A DNA stretch of 64,000 nucleotides from AP-15 sp963703665 (GCA_963703665.1 CAVPFB010000007.1:248001-312000); one strand, 5' to 3'; shown: positions 1-9,572, counted from the stretch's first letter. Notes: generated from the letters alone by a model not told the origin. Translations and numbers: made by a program.

Positions 1-111
1 GTCAAAAATCTGTCCCTTGTGCGTTGCACATGAAGCCCTGGACCGGCGGTGCCTAACTCCCTGATCTGGCCTGGAATCTCCAACGATGCCAGAGGTTTCG
101 AAAAAATCGGC

Positions 112-139
112 TTGACATCGCAGCGAAACGCATTAGGTT
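112..139 (+). promoter_or_regulatory. sigma70-type promoter of the sRNA locus
   Basis: A perfect TTGACA (112-117) is followed after 16 bases by TAGGTT (134-139). It lies just upstream of a short unit that ends in a strong intrinsic terminator, so it probably drives the small RNA at about 147-239. Assigned by eye from consensus and position only. Confidence 0.55.
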
Positions 140-146
140 GTGCAGT

Positions 147-239
147 GCGGTAACGATCGCCGGTTGTGGTCTTACCGTACGTCTTCTAGGCGTTTCCTCC
201 CTAAACTTGGGCCGCGCTGAGTTGCGGCCCAATTTTTTT
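147..239 (+). ncRNA. mmgR: mmgR/suhB-family small RNA (alpha-r8 type)
   Basis: A stand-alone transcript of about 90-100 nt is bounded by a TTGACA/TAGGTT promoter and a GC hairpin with a T-run. The core GCGTTTCCTCCCTAAACTT followed directly by the GGGCCGC terminator stem matches what I recall of the alphaproteobacterial suhB/mmgR family (Rfam RF00519), whose signature is a single-stranded UUUCCUCCCU before a terminator. In Sinorhizobium, MmgR limits polyhydroxybutyrate granule accumulation, acting as a trans-acting RNA. Here it lies opposite the last codons of phhA, so antisense overlap with that mRNA is possible. The family assignment is from memory of the motif, not from a covariance search. 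Confidence 0.72.
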
Positions 240-1072
240 GCCCGGGGCCGGTGCCCGACGCGGCGGCAAATTGCCGTTCCCCCGACAGCACCGCATCGGG
301 ATCAAGGTCGGGCAACGCCGCGAGTTCGCGGTAGATCGGGGCGAAATCGGGCCGCGTCGCGTCGAACAGCTGCGCGAAATCGTTGATAACGAAATAGGTG
401 TCCTGAAACCGGTCGATGCGATAGCGCGTGCGCATCACCCGGCGCAGATTGAAGCCCAGGCGATGGGCACGCGGATCGTCGAGGCAATAGACCGAACTCG
501 CCCGCCGACGACAGGATCCCGGACCCATAGATGCGCAGGCCCGCTGGGGTCGAGAGCAGTCCGAACTCCACCGTGTACCAATAGAGCCGGGCCAGGCGCT
601 GCAGATGCCCCAGGCTCTGCGCCTTTAGCCCGCCCTCGCCATAGGCTTGCAGGTAATCGGCGAAAACCGGGTTCACCAGCAGCGGCACATGGCCGCAGAT
701 GTCGTGAAAGATGTCAGGCTCCTGAAGGTAATCGAGCTGGTCGCGGCGGCGGATAAAGCAGGTCGACGGAAAACGGCGGCGGGCGAGATGGGCGAAGAAT
801 ACCGCGTCCGGAACGAGGCCCGGCACCGCTACGATCCGCCACCCGGTGGCGCGATCGAGCACCTCGCTGAGCCCGCGAAAATCCGGAATGCCCCGCGCCG
901 CAACGCCGAGCGCACCGAGCCCGTCGAGATATTCGCGGCAGGCTCGTCCGACCAGCAGCTTCTGCTGGCGCTCGAACAGCAGCCGCCACACCGCGTGCTG
1001 CTCCTCGCCATAGCCTTGCCAATCCTGCTCGATCGTGAAATCCGGGGCGGCATCCGGCCCGGTGCTGCTCAT
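172..1072 (-). pseudogene. phhA: phenylalanine 4-monooxygenase, one frameshift
   Basis: Iron- and pterin-dependent hydroxylation of phenylalanine to tyrosine in the cytosol. The first frame (1072 down to about 505) carries the iron-site motif HDICGH and the following glutamate in WYTVEFGL, the expected metal triad of aromatic amino acid hydroxylases. At about 503-506 the reading jumps: GAGTTCGGTC stands where GAGTCGGTC would keep the frame, and the C-terminal part continues in another frame (SVYCLDDPRAHRLGF, then FVINDFAQLF) to a stop at 172. The last roughly 20 codons run through the antisense sRNA locus. A GGAGAGG ribosome site precedes the ATG. It follows the hutG-like gene on the same strand; fumarylacetoacetase, later in the same pathway, is 2.5 kb away. 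A single extra T suggests sequencing error rather than loss of function. Confidence 0.88.
209..239 (+). terminator. intrinsic terminator of the sRNA
   Basis: A 7-bp perfect stem GGGCCGC (209-215) / GCGGCCC (224-230) with an 8-base loop is followed by AATTTTTTT (231-239). This is a textbook rho-independent terminator for the + strand. On the minus strand no T-run follows the stem, so it should not terminate phhA. Confidence 0.85.
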
Positions 1073-1156
1073 CGACCTCTCCGCGCTTGCCCTCGGTTAA
1101 ATGAGGATCGACGCACGGCGGATCAATTGTCGTTTGACGAGAGGGTGCCTCGGTGT

Positions 1157-2029
1157 TCAGCCCACGGTGCCGGCCAAGCACTCCTGCGCGGCCAGGCTCA
1201 GCCGGTGGATCAGCTCGGCCATCTCGGCAGCGAGCTGCTCGAAACGCGGCTTTCTCCGGTAGCTCCGCTCGTCCATATAGAGCGCGCGGTTGATCTCGAT
1301 CTGCAACGCATGGCGGCGCCGGTTCGGATCGCCGTAATGATCGGTAGTGAACCCCCCGGCATAGGGCGCATTGATTGCCACCGCAAAGCCGCGACCGGCC
1401 AGAAAGCGGCGCGCGGCCTCGATGATGGCCGGGGCGCAGGCCGCACCATGGCAATCGCCGAGAACTATATCGACCCCGTCGGCACCGCAGGCCGAGCCGG
1501 CGGCCGATGGCATCGAATGGCAATCGACCAGCAGATATCCGCCGAACTGCGCCTCGGTTTCGCCGACGAGCTGGCGCAGCGCCCGGTGATAGGGGCGATA
1601 GAGGCCTTCGATACGCCGCCGGGCTTCGGCAAAACATAGCTTGTTGATGTAAATATCCTCGCCGCTGGCGACGATTCGGGCGATCGTGCCCAAGCCCATG
1701 CGCACCCTCGGGGAGCCGGCGTTGACAAATTCCGGCAGCGCGTCAGAGAACATTGCCGGGTCGAGCTCGTAGGCCTCGCGATTGACGTCGAGATAGGCGC
1801 GTGGGAACCGCGCCGACAGCAGCGGCGCGCCGAGGCCCGGGGCAGCCGCGAACAGCTCGTCGACAAAGCTGTCCTCCGATCGCCTCAGCGACACCGCATC
1901 AAGCCGCGAAGCGGCGATGAACTCGGCCGGGTAGTCGGCTCCGCTGTGCGGTGAGGACAGAATCAGCGGCAGCCGGTCCGAGCCTGGCCGCTGCAACTCG
2001 ATAATACCGCTCGAAAGTTCGCCGTCCAT
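1157..2029 (-). CDS. N-formylglutamate amidohydrolase family protein
   Basis: 290 residues, the usual length of the N-formylglutamate amidohydrolase (HutG-type) family, which cleaves N-formyl-glutamate or related N-formyl amino acids in histidine breakdown. Seen motifs include LILSSPHSGADYP near the N-terminus, FPRAYLDVNRE, LLVDCHSMPS and INAPYAGGFTTDHYGDP, which hold the metal-binding and catalytic His/Asp/Glu residues of the family. No other hut genes are nearby, so the histidine role is not supported by context. It lies 84 bases upstream of phhA on the same strand and may be co-transcribed with it. Family is clear; exact substrate is not. Confidence 0.88.
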   Translation of the reverse strand: MDGELSSGIIELQRPGSDRLPLILSSPHSGADYPAEFIAASRLDAVSLRRSEDSFVDELFAAAPGLGAPLLSARFPRAYLDVNREAYELDPAMFSDALPEFVNAGSPRVRMGLGTIARIVASGEDIYINKLCFAEARRRIEGLYRPYHRALRQLVGETEAQFGGYLLVDCHSMPSAAGSACGADGVDIVLGDCHGAACAPAIIEAARRFLAGRGFAVAINAPYAGGFTTDHYGDPNRRRHALQIEINRALYMDERSYRRKPRFEQLAAEMAELIHRLSLAAQECLAGTVG

Positions 2030-2138
2030 CGCCCGAGCTTAGTGCGCGGCCGCAAGGCTGTCATCAGCGCGAAGCCCGTGGCTGAAATCGGAAGGCGGGC
2101 GACGTTCGTCGCTGGGCGTCTGCGTCGGCGCCGAACGA

Positions 2139-2264
2139 CTACCACAGCGGATAGATGTTCTTGGTCTCCCTTCCGGACCTCCGACGGCGCGATCGGCGCA
2201 GCCGGGAGGCCGCGCCGACGCCGAAAACGGCCAGCATCAGACCCAATAAGATAGAAAACTCCAT
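2139..2264 (-). CDS. 41-residue membrane microprotein
   Basis: A short reading frame starts 3 bases after the stop codon of the SGNH hydrolase and ends TAG at 2139. The product begins MEFSILLGLMLAVFGVGAAS, a single hydrophobic helix, and continues with a very basic stretch rich in Arg and a short tail ending NIYPLW. The tight spacing suggests translational coupling to the hydrolase, and the helix-plus-basic pattern suggests an inner-membrane peptide with a cytosolic tail. I do not recognise a family. It could be a chance frame, but spacing and composition argue for a real gene. Confidence 0.5.
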   Translation of the reverse strand: MEFSILLGLMLAVFGVGAASRLRRSRRRRSGRETKNIYPLW

Positions 2265-2267
2265 GCG

Positions 2268-3443
2268 CTAGCCTCGTTGCCCGATAGCCGCGGCGAGGGC
2301 GGGCAGCATTGCCTCGGCGACGGCGGCGTTGCCCGGTTCCGAAAGGTGATAAAGATCGATGTAGACCGGCTCGCCCCAATCGTCAAACAAGGCCGAGAGA
2401 TCGACCGTGTCGGCGGCCCCGGCGATGTCGCGGCGATCCCGGCGCGCGTTGAGGATCGCGGCATAGAGCCGCCGCCGCGCCTGCGGGTCTTTGGTGTAGT
2501 CCTGGTCCCAGCGCTGCTCGTCGGCGGTCAAAACCCGCTTGGTCAACAGAGCCGGCTGCCAGAAAAAAATCGGGCGAAAGCCGTATTCTCGCGCCAGCAG
2601 CCGGATCAGCCGCAGGTTGGCGGCGTAGGCGGCGATCACTTGGGCGGCGAGGGCGGCGAGGTCGACCTGCGACAGGTCGGCCTCGCGCGCCGGCATCGGT
2701 CCGCGCAGCTCGAGCCCGGTCACTTGCCGCAGCCGGCGCAGGGTGCGCGGCGCAGCGGCGACCAGCGCCGCCGTCATCAGATCGCGCCGCCGGTCGGGGT
2801 GCAGCAGGTTGAATTCGGCGCGCCGCCTGTTCTCGTTGAACAGCCCGTCGGCGCGGCCGGTCTGCTCGGCGCAGGCCATCTCGTTGATGCCGTCGTAAAA
2901 CAGCGCGATGTCGATCGGCTCGCCGGCTTTCAGGAGCTGCTGCAGGGTGATCCCCTCCTGCGTGCTGTTGTGGCCGAGCTGGCCCCAATTGGTCACCGCG
3001 GCCCGGTGCCCCAACTCGCCGAGCCGGCGGGCGAGCACCGCCGGGATCGTGTTCGCGTCGCGCGCCCCCATGCCCATCATCGTCGAGCCGCCGAAGCACA
3101 GGATGCGGACCGTCCCCTTCGCTGCGGCGCGGTCCTCGCCCGGGGTGGGCCGCAGCCCGCGCCGGTCGATCGTGACATAGTCGCCGCGGAACGGACGCTG
3201 CCACCATTCGACGTAGGGCTTCCAGTCGACCCGGACGGCGCGGCGGAACTCGTCAAAATAGGCGGCCGACCATTGGGCGCCGGCATAGGCGTCGGCGGCG
3301 GCCGCGCGATCGGGCCGGGTGGTGCGGCGCCAGCGTAGCCAGCGGACGAGCCGCCGCCAGCCGTCGACGCCGAATTCGGTCACCAGCACGGCCGCGAGCA
3401 GCAGCCCCGCGACATGCCACAGCGCCAGTAGAAAGTGGAGCAT
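2268..3443 (-). CDS. SGNH/GDSL hydrolase family protein, membrane-anchored
   Basis: 391 residues. An N-terminal hydrophobic helix (about residues 3-22) anchors it, and the rest is a predicted SGNH fold. Block I is seen as CFGGSTMMG (about 116-124, Ser nucleophile), block III as FYDGINE, and the C-terminal catalytic Asp/His pair as DLYHLSEPGN. Such proteins are often esterases or acyl-transfer enzymes acting on surface glycans; the substrate here is unknown. It is divergent from fumarylacetoacetase (127 bp apart) and followed at once by a 41-residue membrane peptide, which may be a partner. Confidence 0.82.
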   Translation of the reverse strand: MLHFLLALWHVAGLLLAAVLVTEFGVDGWRRLVRWLRWRRTTRPDRAAAADAYAGAQWSAAYFDEFRRAVRVDWKPYVEWWQRPFRGDYVTIDRRGLRPTPGEDRAAAKGTVRILCFGGSTMMGMGARDANTIPAVLARRLGELGHRAAVTNWGQLGHNSTQEGITLQQLLKAGEPIDIALFYDGINEMACAEQTGRADGLFNENRRRAEFNLLHPDRRRDLMTAALVAAAPRTLRRLRQVTGLELRGPMPAREADLSQVDLAALAAQVIAAYAANLRLIRLLAREYGFRPIFFWQPALLTKRVLTADEQRWDQDYTKDPQARRRLYAAILNARRDRRDIAGAADTVDLSALFDDWGEPVYIDLYHLSEPGNAAVAEAMLPALAAAIGQRG

Positions 3444-3570
3444 CAGCTCCGGCTTCGCCGGAGACGGACAGCCTCACACGCCCATAATTCGGTCATTTGC
3501 GGCTCGCTTTCGGCGGCAGAATTGGAGGATGATCGCCGCTGAGGCAGCTGGCCGACAAGGGGTGAGGGCG

Positions 3571-4881
3571 ATGAGCGGGATCGACGAGACCCATGACCCG
3601 AAGCGGGAAAGCTGGGTCCCCTCGGCCAGGGGACACAGCGAGTTCCCGATCCAGAACCTGCCGTTCGGGGTGTTCAGTCCGCCCAGCGGCGCGCCGCGCG
3701 GCGGGATCGCAATCGGGGACATGATCTTCGATTTGCGCGCGGCGCTCGAAGCGGGGCTGTTTTCCGACGAGACGGCGAGGGCGGCTGAGGCCGCCGCAGG
3801 TCCCGTCTTGAACCCGCTGATGGCGCTCGGAGGAGGGCCGCGGCTGGCGTTGCGCCGGCGGGTCTCGGCCCTGCTCGCCGCTGACGGCAGCGAGCGGGCG
3901 AAGCTCGAAGCGGGCGCCGCCCGGCTGTTGCATCCCGCCGCCCAATGCACGCTCCATCTGCCGGCGGCGATCGGCGAGTTCACCGACTTCTTCGCCGGCA
4001 TCCACCATGCGACCAACGGTGGGCGGCGGCGCGATCCGAACAACCCACTCAGCCCAAACTACAAGTACGTGCCGGTGGCCTATCACAGCCGCGCCTCCTC
4101 GGTGCGGCCTTCCAATGTGCCGATCCGCCGCCCCAACGGCCAGCGCAAGGCGCCGGACGAGACGGCCCCGAGCTACGGCCCATCGCAAAAGCTCGACTAC
4201 GAGCTCGAGCTCGCGCTGTGGATCGGCCCCGGCAACGCTCAAGGCGAGCCGATCCCGATCGCGGGGGCCGGCGACCACATTTTCGGGCTCGGGCTCGTCA
4301 ACGACTGGTCGGCGCGCGACGTGCAGGGCTGGGAATCGCAACCGCTGGGCCCGTTCCTCGGCAAGAATTTCGGCTCGACCGTGTCGCCCTGGATCGTCAC
4401 CGCCGAGGCGCTGGCGCCGTTCCGGGTGGCCCAGCCGGCGCGGCCCGATGGCGACCCGCGGCCGCTGCCGCATTTGTGGGACGACGCCGACCAGCGCGCC
4501 GGCGCCTTCGACATCGAGCTCGAAGCCTTTTTGCTGACCGAGGGGCTGCGGGCAAAAGGGCTGCCGCCGCACCGGATGTCGGGGAGCAACACCACCGACC
4601 TCTACTGGACCCTGGCGCAATTGGTGGCGCACCACACCAGCGGCGGCTGCAACCTCGGCGCCGGCGACCTGTTTGGCACCGGCACGATCTCCGGCCCGAC
4701 CCGTGAGGGCTACGGTAGCCTGATGGAATTGAGCGCCGATGGAACCCGGCTGACGACGCTCGCTTCGGGGGAAACGCGGACTTTTGTCGACAACGGCGAC
4801 GAGGTGATCTTCCGCGCCCATTGCCGCCGCGCCGGCTACGCGCCGATCGGCTTCGGCGAGTGCCGCGCGCGCATCCTCTGA
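3571..4881 (+). CDS. fahA: fumarylacetoacetase
   Basis: 436 residues, full length. It hydrolyses fumarylacetoacetate to fumarate and acetoacetate, the last step of phenylalanine/tyrosine catabolism. Seen are the N-terminal SH3-like part, then the FAH catalytic domain with YHSRASSVRPSN, DYELELALWIG, LVNDWSARDVQGWE, the metal/active-site stretch GPFLGKNFGSTVSPW and TRMS-like HRMSGSNTTDLYWT. The reading frame is open further upstream, but the ATG at 3571 is preceded by a purine-rich AAGGGGTGAGGGCG and begins a family-like N-terminus. The pathway partner phhA lies 2.5 kb away on the other strand; homogentisate dioxygenase and HPPD are not in the window. Confidence 0.95.
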   Translation: MSGIDETHDPKRESWVPSARGHSEFPIQNLPFGVFSPPSGAPRGGIAIGDMIFDLRAALEAGLFSDETARAAEAAAGPVLNPLMALGGGPRLALRRRVSALLAADGSERAKLEAGAARLLHPAAQCTLHLPAAIGEFTDFFAGIHHATNGGRRRDPNNPLSPNYKYVPVAYHSRASSVRPSNVPIRRPNGQRKAPDETAPSYGPSQKLDYELELALWIGPGNAQGEPIPIAGAGDHIFGLGLVNDWSARDVQGWESQPLGPFLGKNFGSTVSPWIVTAEALAPFRVAQPARPDGDPRPLPHLWDDADQRAGAFDIELEAFLLTEGLRAKGLPPHRMSGSNTTDLYWTLAQLVAHHTSGGCNLGAGDLFGTGTISGPTREGYGSLMELSADGTRLTTLASGETRTFVDNGDEVIFRAHCRRAGYAPIGFGECRARIL

Positions 4882-4895
4882 CGCAGAGTTTCGCC

Positions 4896-5604
4896 CTACA
4901 GCGACAGCAGGCGATCGACGAGCGCGGTGTCGGCGCGCAGTTCGGCCGCAGCGCCGGAAAAGCGGACGGTGCCTTTTTCGAGCACGTAGACGCGATCGGC
5001 GAGCGCCAGCGCGAAATCGACGCGCTGCTCGGCCAACAGGATGGTCAGGCCCTGCGCCTTCAATTCGCCGATCTTGTCGCGCAGGGTCTCGACGACGAGC
5101 GGCGCCAGCCCCTCGGACGGCTCGTCGAGCAGCAGCAGTTCGGGGTTGCCCATCAGCGTGCGCGCGATCGTCAGCATCTGCTGCTCGCCGCCCGACAGAA
5201 AGCCGCCGCGCTGGTCGCGCCGCTCGCGCAATACCGGGAACAGTTCGCCGACCGCCTCGATCGTCCAGCGCCCCGGCCGGCGCGCGGCGCGGGCGCCGAC
5301 TTCGAGGTTCTCGCGCACCGTTAGTTCGGCGAAGATGCGGCGGTCCTCGGGCACAAAGCCGATGCCGGCGCGCGCCACCCGGTGCGGCGACCAGCCGGCG
5401 ATGTCGCGGCCCTTGCCACAGGACGCGGCCGCGCGCCGGGCGGCGTCAGACCCATCACCGAGCGCATCGTCGTCGTCTTGCCGACGCCGTTGCGGCCCAA
5501 CAGCCAGACGCATTCGCCGGCGTCGATCTCGAGCGAGATGCCGAACAGCACCCGGCTCAGGCCGTAGGCGGCGTGGATCTCCTCGACGCGAGCAGCGGCA
5601 TCAT
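4896..5604 (-). pseudogene. livF: branched-chain amino acid ABC transporter ATPase LivF, frameshifted
   Basis: Second ATPase of a high-affinity branched-chain amino acid/amide importer. Walker A is LLGRNGVGKTTT in one frame; after a shift near 5435 the rest follows in another frame: GIGFVPEDRRIF (Q-loop region), FLSGGEQQML (signature), LLLLDEPSEGLAPL (Walker B and D-loop) and LLAEQRVDFAL (H-loop position occupied by Q, as is usual for LivF). A further one-base discrepancy sits just after the double ATG (5604/5601). Last gene of the livKHMGF operon; livG overlaps its start. Confidence 0.85.
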
Positions 5605-6345
5605 GCGATGTTCGCCGAGATAGACGCGACGCACCTCGGGGTCGCCGCGCACTTCCGCGGGCGTCCCCTCGGCGAGGAGCCGGCCCTGATGCAGCACCGC
5701 GATCTTCTCGGCGATCGAGAACACGACTTCCATGTCGTGCTCGGTGAAGAGCAGGGTCAGCCCGCGCTCGCCGGCGATGCGCTGCAAGCAGCCGCATCGT
5801 CTCGTGCGTCTCGCTCGCCGACATGCCGGCGGTCGGCTCGTCGAGCAGCAGCACCATCGGGTCGCTCGCCAGCGCCAGGCCGAGCTCGAGCTGCTTCTGG
5901 TTGCCGTAGCTCAAGGTGCCGGCGACCGCTGTCCTCTTGGCCGGCGAGCCCGATCGAGGCGAGCAGATGCTGCGGTCTCCTCGCGGTAGAAATCTTCGGC
6001 ATCGCGACCAGAAATTGCGGCCGCGGCCGCGATGGGCGAGAAAGGCCGCCTGCAGGTTCTCGAACACCGACAGCCGCGGGAAGATGTTGGTGCGCTGAAA
6101 CGAACGCCCGACGCCCATGCGGCAGATGCGGTGCGGCGGCGCGCCGGTGATGTCGCGGCCGTCGAGCATGCACCGTGCCCGCCGTCCGGACGCAGGTGAC
6201 CGGTGATCAGGTTGAAGAGCGTCGACTTGCCGGCGCCGTTCGGCCCGATGACCGCGGCGATCTGGCGCGTCTCGACGGTCAGGCTGACCCCGCCGACGGC
6301 GACAAAGCCGGCAAAGGACTTGCGCAGCTCGCGCACCTCAAGCAT
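5603..6345 (-). pseudogene. livG: branched-chain amino acid ABC transporter ATPase LivG, multiply frameshifted
   Basis: First ATPase of the Liv importer. The start ATG (6345) lies 10 bases after the livM stop. The N-terminus MLEVRELRKSFAG and Walker A GPNGAGKSTLFNLITGH are in one frame. Family sequence then resumes in other frames: MLDGRDITG, GVGRSFQRTNIFPRL, TLSYGNQKQLELGLAL, MVLLLDEPTAGM, and finally LLFTEHDMEVVF. At least four or five single-base insertions are needed to explain this, for example CTGCTTGCAG near 5787 where CTGCTGCAG keeps frame. As read, the last frame stays open to 5557, overlapping livF. Confidence 0.82.
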
Positions 6346-6355
6346 CGCGCGGCGC

Positions 6356-7334
6356 TCAGCCGCCGCTGGCGAGACGATACCCGGCGACGAGGCCGCCGAC
6401 GATGCCGCCGGGAAAGACGAACAGCAACACGAGCAGCATGGCGCCGAGCACGAACGGCCAATACTGGGTGTAGTCGGTGATCGCCTGGTTGAGCCAGACG
6501 AGCGCCAGCGGCGCCGACCGGCGGTCCCCAGAAATAGTCCATGCCGCCGAGGATCGTCATGATGATGACCTCGGCCGATTTCGACCAGAACACGTAATCG
6601 GCGAAGACGCCGCGGCTGAAGATGCCGTAGAGCGCGCCGGCGAGCCCGGCGAAGGCGCCGGCGACGACAAAGGCGGCGAGCTGGTAGGCGCGCACGTTGA
6701 GGCCGATAAAGGCGGCGCGCTCGGGATTGTCGCGGATCGTCGTCAGCATGCGGCCGAACGGCGAGCGCACGATCCGGTGCAGCACCGCCAGCGACACCGC
6801 CACCAGCACCAGGGTGAGCAGGTAAAAGCGGTCGCCGATGCGCAGATCGCCGAGGCCGGGGATCGCCGACATCCAGTCGAGATCGGGATAGGGGATTTCC
6901 GGCAGGCCCTGGTCGCCGCCGGTCACGTCGTTCCACTTGTAGGCGATCGCCCAGACGATCTGCGAAAACGCGAGGGTCAGCATCGCGAAGTAGAGCTTGA
7001 TCAGGCGCACGCAGAAATAGCCGGATACCAGCGCGAACAGCGCCGGCGCCGAGCCCGGCCGCCGGGAAGGCGACGACGAACGGCACGTCGTAGGTCTTCA
7101 TCAGGATGCCGCAGACATAGGCGCCGACGCCGAAATAGGCGACATGGCCGAACGAGACGAGGCCCGGTCGTGCCGAGCAACAGGTTGAGGCTGACGGCAA
7201 AGAGCGCGTCGATCGCGATCTGCGCGGCGAGAAAGGTGTCGTAGCGCGAGCCGAGCCACGGCACCGTGCAGGCCGCCAGAAAGACGATCAGGGTCCACGG
7301 AATGCGGCCGGCGACGAGCGGAACGACGGGTCAT
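6356..7334 (-). pseudogene. livM: branched-chain amino acid ABC transporter permease LivM, multiply frameshifted
   Basis: Inner-membrane permease of the Liv importer. Pieces in order: IPWTLIVFLAACTVPWLGS and LAAQIAIDALFAVSLNLLLG; then VSFGHVAYFGVGAYVCGIL in a second frame; then LTLAFSQIVWAIAYKWND and GRMLTTIRDNPERAAFIGLN in a third; and the tail LVWLNQAITDYTQYWPFVLG ending ASGG-stop at 6356. At least four indels are needed. The start is placed at the ATG at 7332-7334 that adjoins the livH end; no in-frame ATG exists for the first intact stretch, so another indel near the start is likely. Confidence 0.8.
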
Positions 7335-8215
7335 CGACAGCGGCCGGCCGAACAGGCCCCACGGGCGGACGATCAGGATCACCGCCATCAGCGCGAAGAC
7401 CGAGAACAGCGAGAAGCCGGGAAAGATCAGGATGCCGAAGGACAGCACCTGGCCGTAGATCACCGAGCCCCAGAACGTGCCCCAAATCGAGCCCATGCCG
7501 CCGATCACCACGACGATGAAGGCCTGGACGATGATCAGCACGTCCATTCCCGGCACGATGCTCTCGATCGGCGTCACCAGCGCACCGGAGAGACCGGCGA
7601 GAAACGCGCTGACCACGAACATCCCGGTGTAGATCGAGCCGACATTGGCGCCGAGCGCGTCGAGCATCTCGCGGTCCATCTGGGCCGCCCGCACCATCCG
7701 GCCGGCGCCGGTGCGGTTCAGCACCAGCCAGCCGGCGAAGGCGATCGCCGGACCGATCGCGATCGATGAACAGGCTGTAGAGCGGCTGCGTCGTGCCGAA
7801 GATCTGGACGCTGCCGGCGCAGCACCGGCGGCGTCGACACCGAGAGCTGGTCGGTGCCCCAGATGAACTTGGCGGCGTCGCCCAGGATCAGCACCAGCGC
7901 GTAGGTGAACAGCAGCTGGTAGAGTTCTTCGCGGCCGTAAAGCGAGCGAAAAAACAGCCGTTCGACGAACGCGCCCAGAATGCCGACGCCGACCGCCGCA
8001 AACAGCGCCGCCAGCCAGAACCCGCCGCCCGACGGGTGCAGCCACTGCACCGCCTGCCAGGCCAGATAGGCGCCGATCATGTAGAACGAGCCATGCGCGA
8101 AATTGATCACGCGCATGACGCCAAAGACCAGCGACAGGCCCGAGGCGATCAGGAACAGGAACATCGCGGTGGTCAGGCCGCCCATGAACTGGCTGAACAG
8201 GAACGACGCCGACAC
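7332..8215 (-). pseudogene. livH: branched-chain amino acid ABC transporter permease LivH, frameshifted
   Basis: Inner-membrane permease of the Liv importer. The N-terminus MSASFLFSQFMGGLTTAMFL, then LVFGVMRVINFAHGSFYMIG, is in one frame to about 7800. The second half (IAIGPAIAFAGWLVLNRTG, VIGGMGSIWGTFWGSVIYG, ending RPWGLFGRPL) is in another. Two or three insertions between about 7770 and 7830 explain the break. The end meets the livM start, where the frame is again displaced by one base. Confidence 0.83.
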
Positions 8216-8293
8216 CGCGCGGTCAATCTCCCAAGGTTCTCGCCGCCGCGCGCTCGGACACCGGGCGACCCGGTGCCGCGGCTTAGGCCGTCG

Positions 8294-9499
8294 TCAATTG
8301 GTTTCGGTTGTCGGCGGCAACAACTCCGGATTTTTTATGACGGCAAACGGATAGGCCGCTTCCTTGACCATGACGCCCCAATATTCCGGGGCGAAGGTCT
8401 CGTGCGACTTGACGCTGAACGTCCGCTTGCCGACCGGCGTGTCGAACGTCAGGCCCGGCAATGCCTTGGCGACATCGTCGCTGATTTGGTGCCGCCGGCC
8501 TTCTTGATGCCCGCGGCCAGCGCCTAGATCGACTGGTAGCCGACAATCGACCAGCCGGAGGCGTATTTTGCGTGGGTGAACGCCTTCAGATCCTCGATGA
8601 ATTTCTTGTGGGCGGGCGGCTCGTTGCCGACCCAGATCACCGGGTCGTAGGCGTCGCCGATAATGCCATAGGGATAGTCGTTGCCCGAGCGCCTGCGCCT
8701 CGTCGGTGGTGCCGACTTCGGCGCCGTCGACCAGCCGATTGTCGATCGCCTTGAAATAGCCGAGCGGCGTTGCCTCCTTGGTGAAGGTGACGAAGTCGCC
8801 GGCGAACAGCGAGCAATAGACCGCATCCGGCTTCTTGCCCATCTGCGCGGTGATGAACGCGGTGAAATCGGGCTCGCCCAGTTTCGGCCATTGCTGATCG
8901 ACGATCTTGATGTCGGGGCGGATCTTTTTCAGCGCCGCGATAAAGGCGGCGATCGAGTCGCGGCCATAGGCGTAATCGGGCGCGATCGTGGCGACGGTTT
9001 TGACGGTCCTTCCAGCGCGCCATCACGGTCGCGCCGGCCAGCCCCTCGACATCGGTATTCGAGGAGACGCGGAAAATGTACGGGTGGATGTGCGCCGGAT
9101 CGGTCAGGATCGTGCTCTTCGACGTCGGCGCGATGAAGACGATCTTGTTTTCCTTGGCGACGGTCGATACCGCCGGCGCCTCGGCCGAGGTCAGGGTGCC
9201 GACCAGGAAATCGACATTGTCCTTGATGATCAGCTCGCGCGGCGAGGCGGACCGCCTCGTCGGCGTTGGCCTTGCTGTCGCGCGGCAGGATTTCGAGCTG
9301 GCGGCCGAGCACGCCGCCCTTGGCGTTGATCTCGGCGACCGCCATCTCGGCGCCTTTCAGCACCGGCTCGCCATAGACCGCGGTCGGACCCGACAGCGGG
9401 ATCGGGAAAGCCGATCTTGATCGTCTCCGCCGCCCACGCCGCCGCCGGGGCGAGCATGATGCCAGCACAACTCAGCGCCAGAATATGACGGCGGAACAT
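8294..9499 (-). pseudogene. livK: branched-chain amino acid/amide ABC transporter substrate-binding protein, frameshifted, one nonsense codon
   Basis: Periplasmic ligand-binding protein (Peripla_BP_6/LivK type), first gene of the operon. The start at 9499 gives a good Sec signal peptide (MFRRHILALSCAGIML then AAAWAAETIKIG). Frames then alternate: PLSGPTAVYGEPVLKGAEMA, GKKPDAVYCSLFAGDFVTF, GNDYPYGIIGDAYDPVIWVG, AKYASGWSIVGYQSI, DDVAKALPGLTFDTPVGKRT. Besides four or more indels there is an in-frame TAG at 8524-8526 after GYQSI, where relatives would be expected to have a Gln codon (CAG). That substitution is not an indel artefact of the usual kind and hints at genuine decay. Confidence 0.82.
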
Positions 9500-9572
9500 C
9501 TCGCGACCTCCCATTCCTGATCGAGTGTTATGGTTTTGCCCGGGGCCATATGGTTGGAGCCGCCGGGCGCTG

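Noticed and set aside
209..230. Hairpin as terminator of phhA
   Set aside because: On the minus strand the stem is not followed by a T-run, and it lies inside the apparent phhA reading frame.
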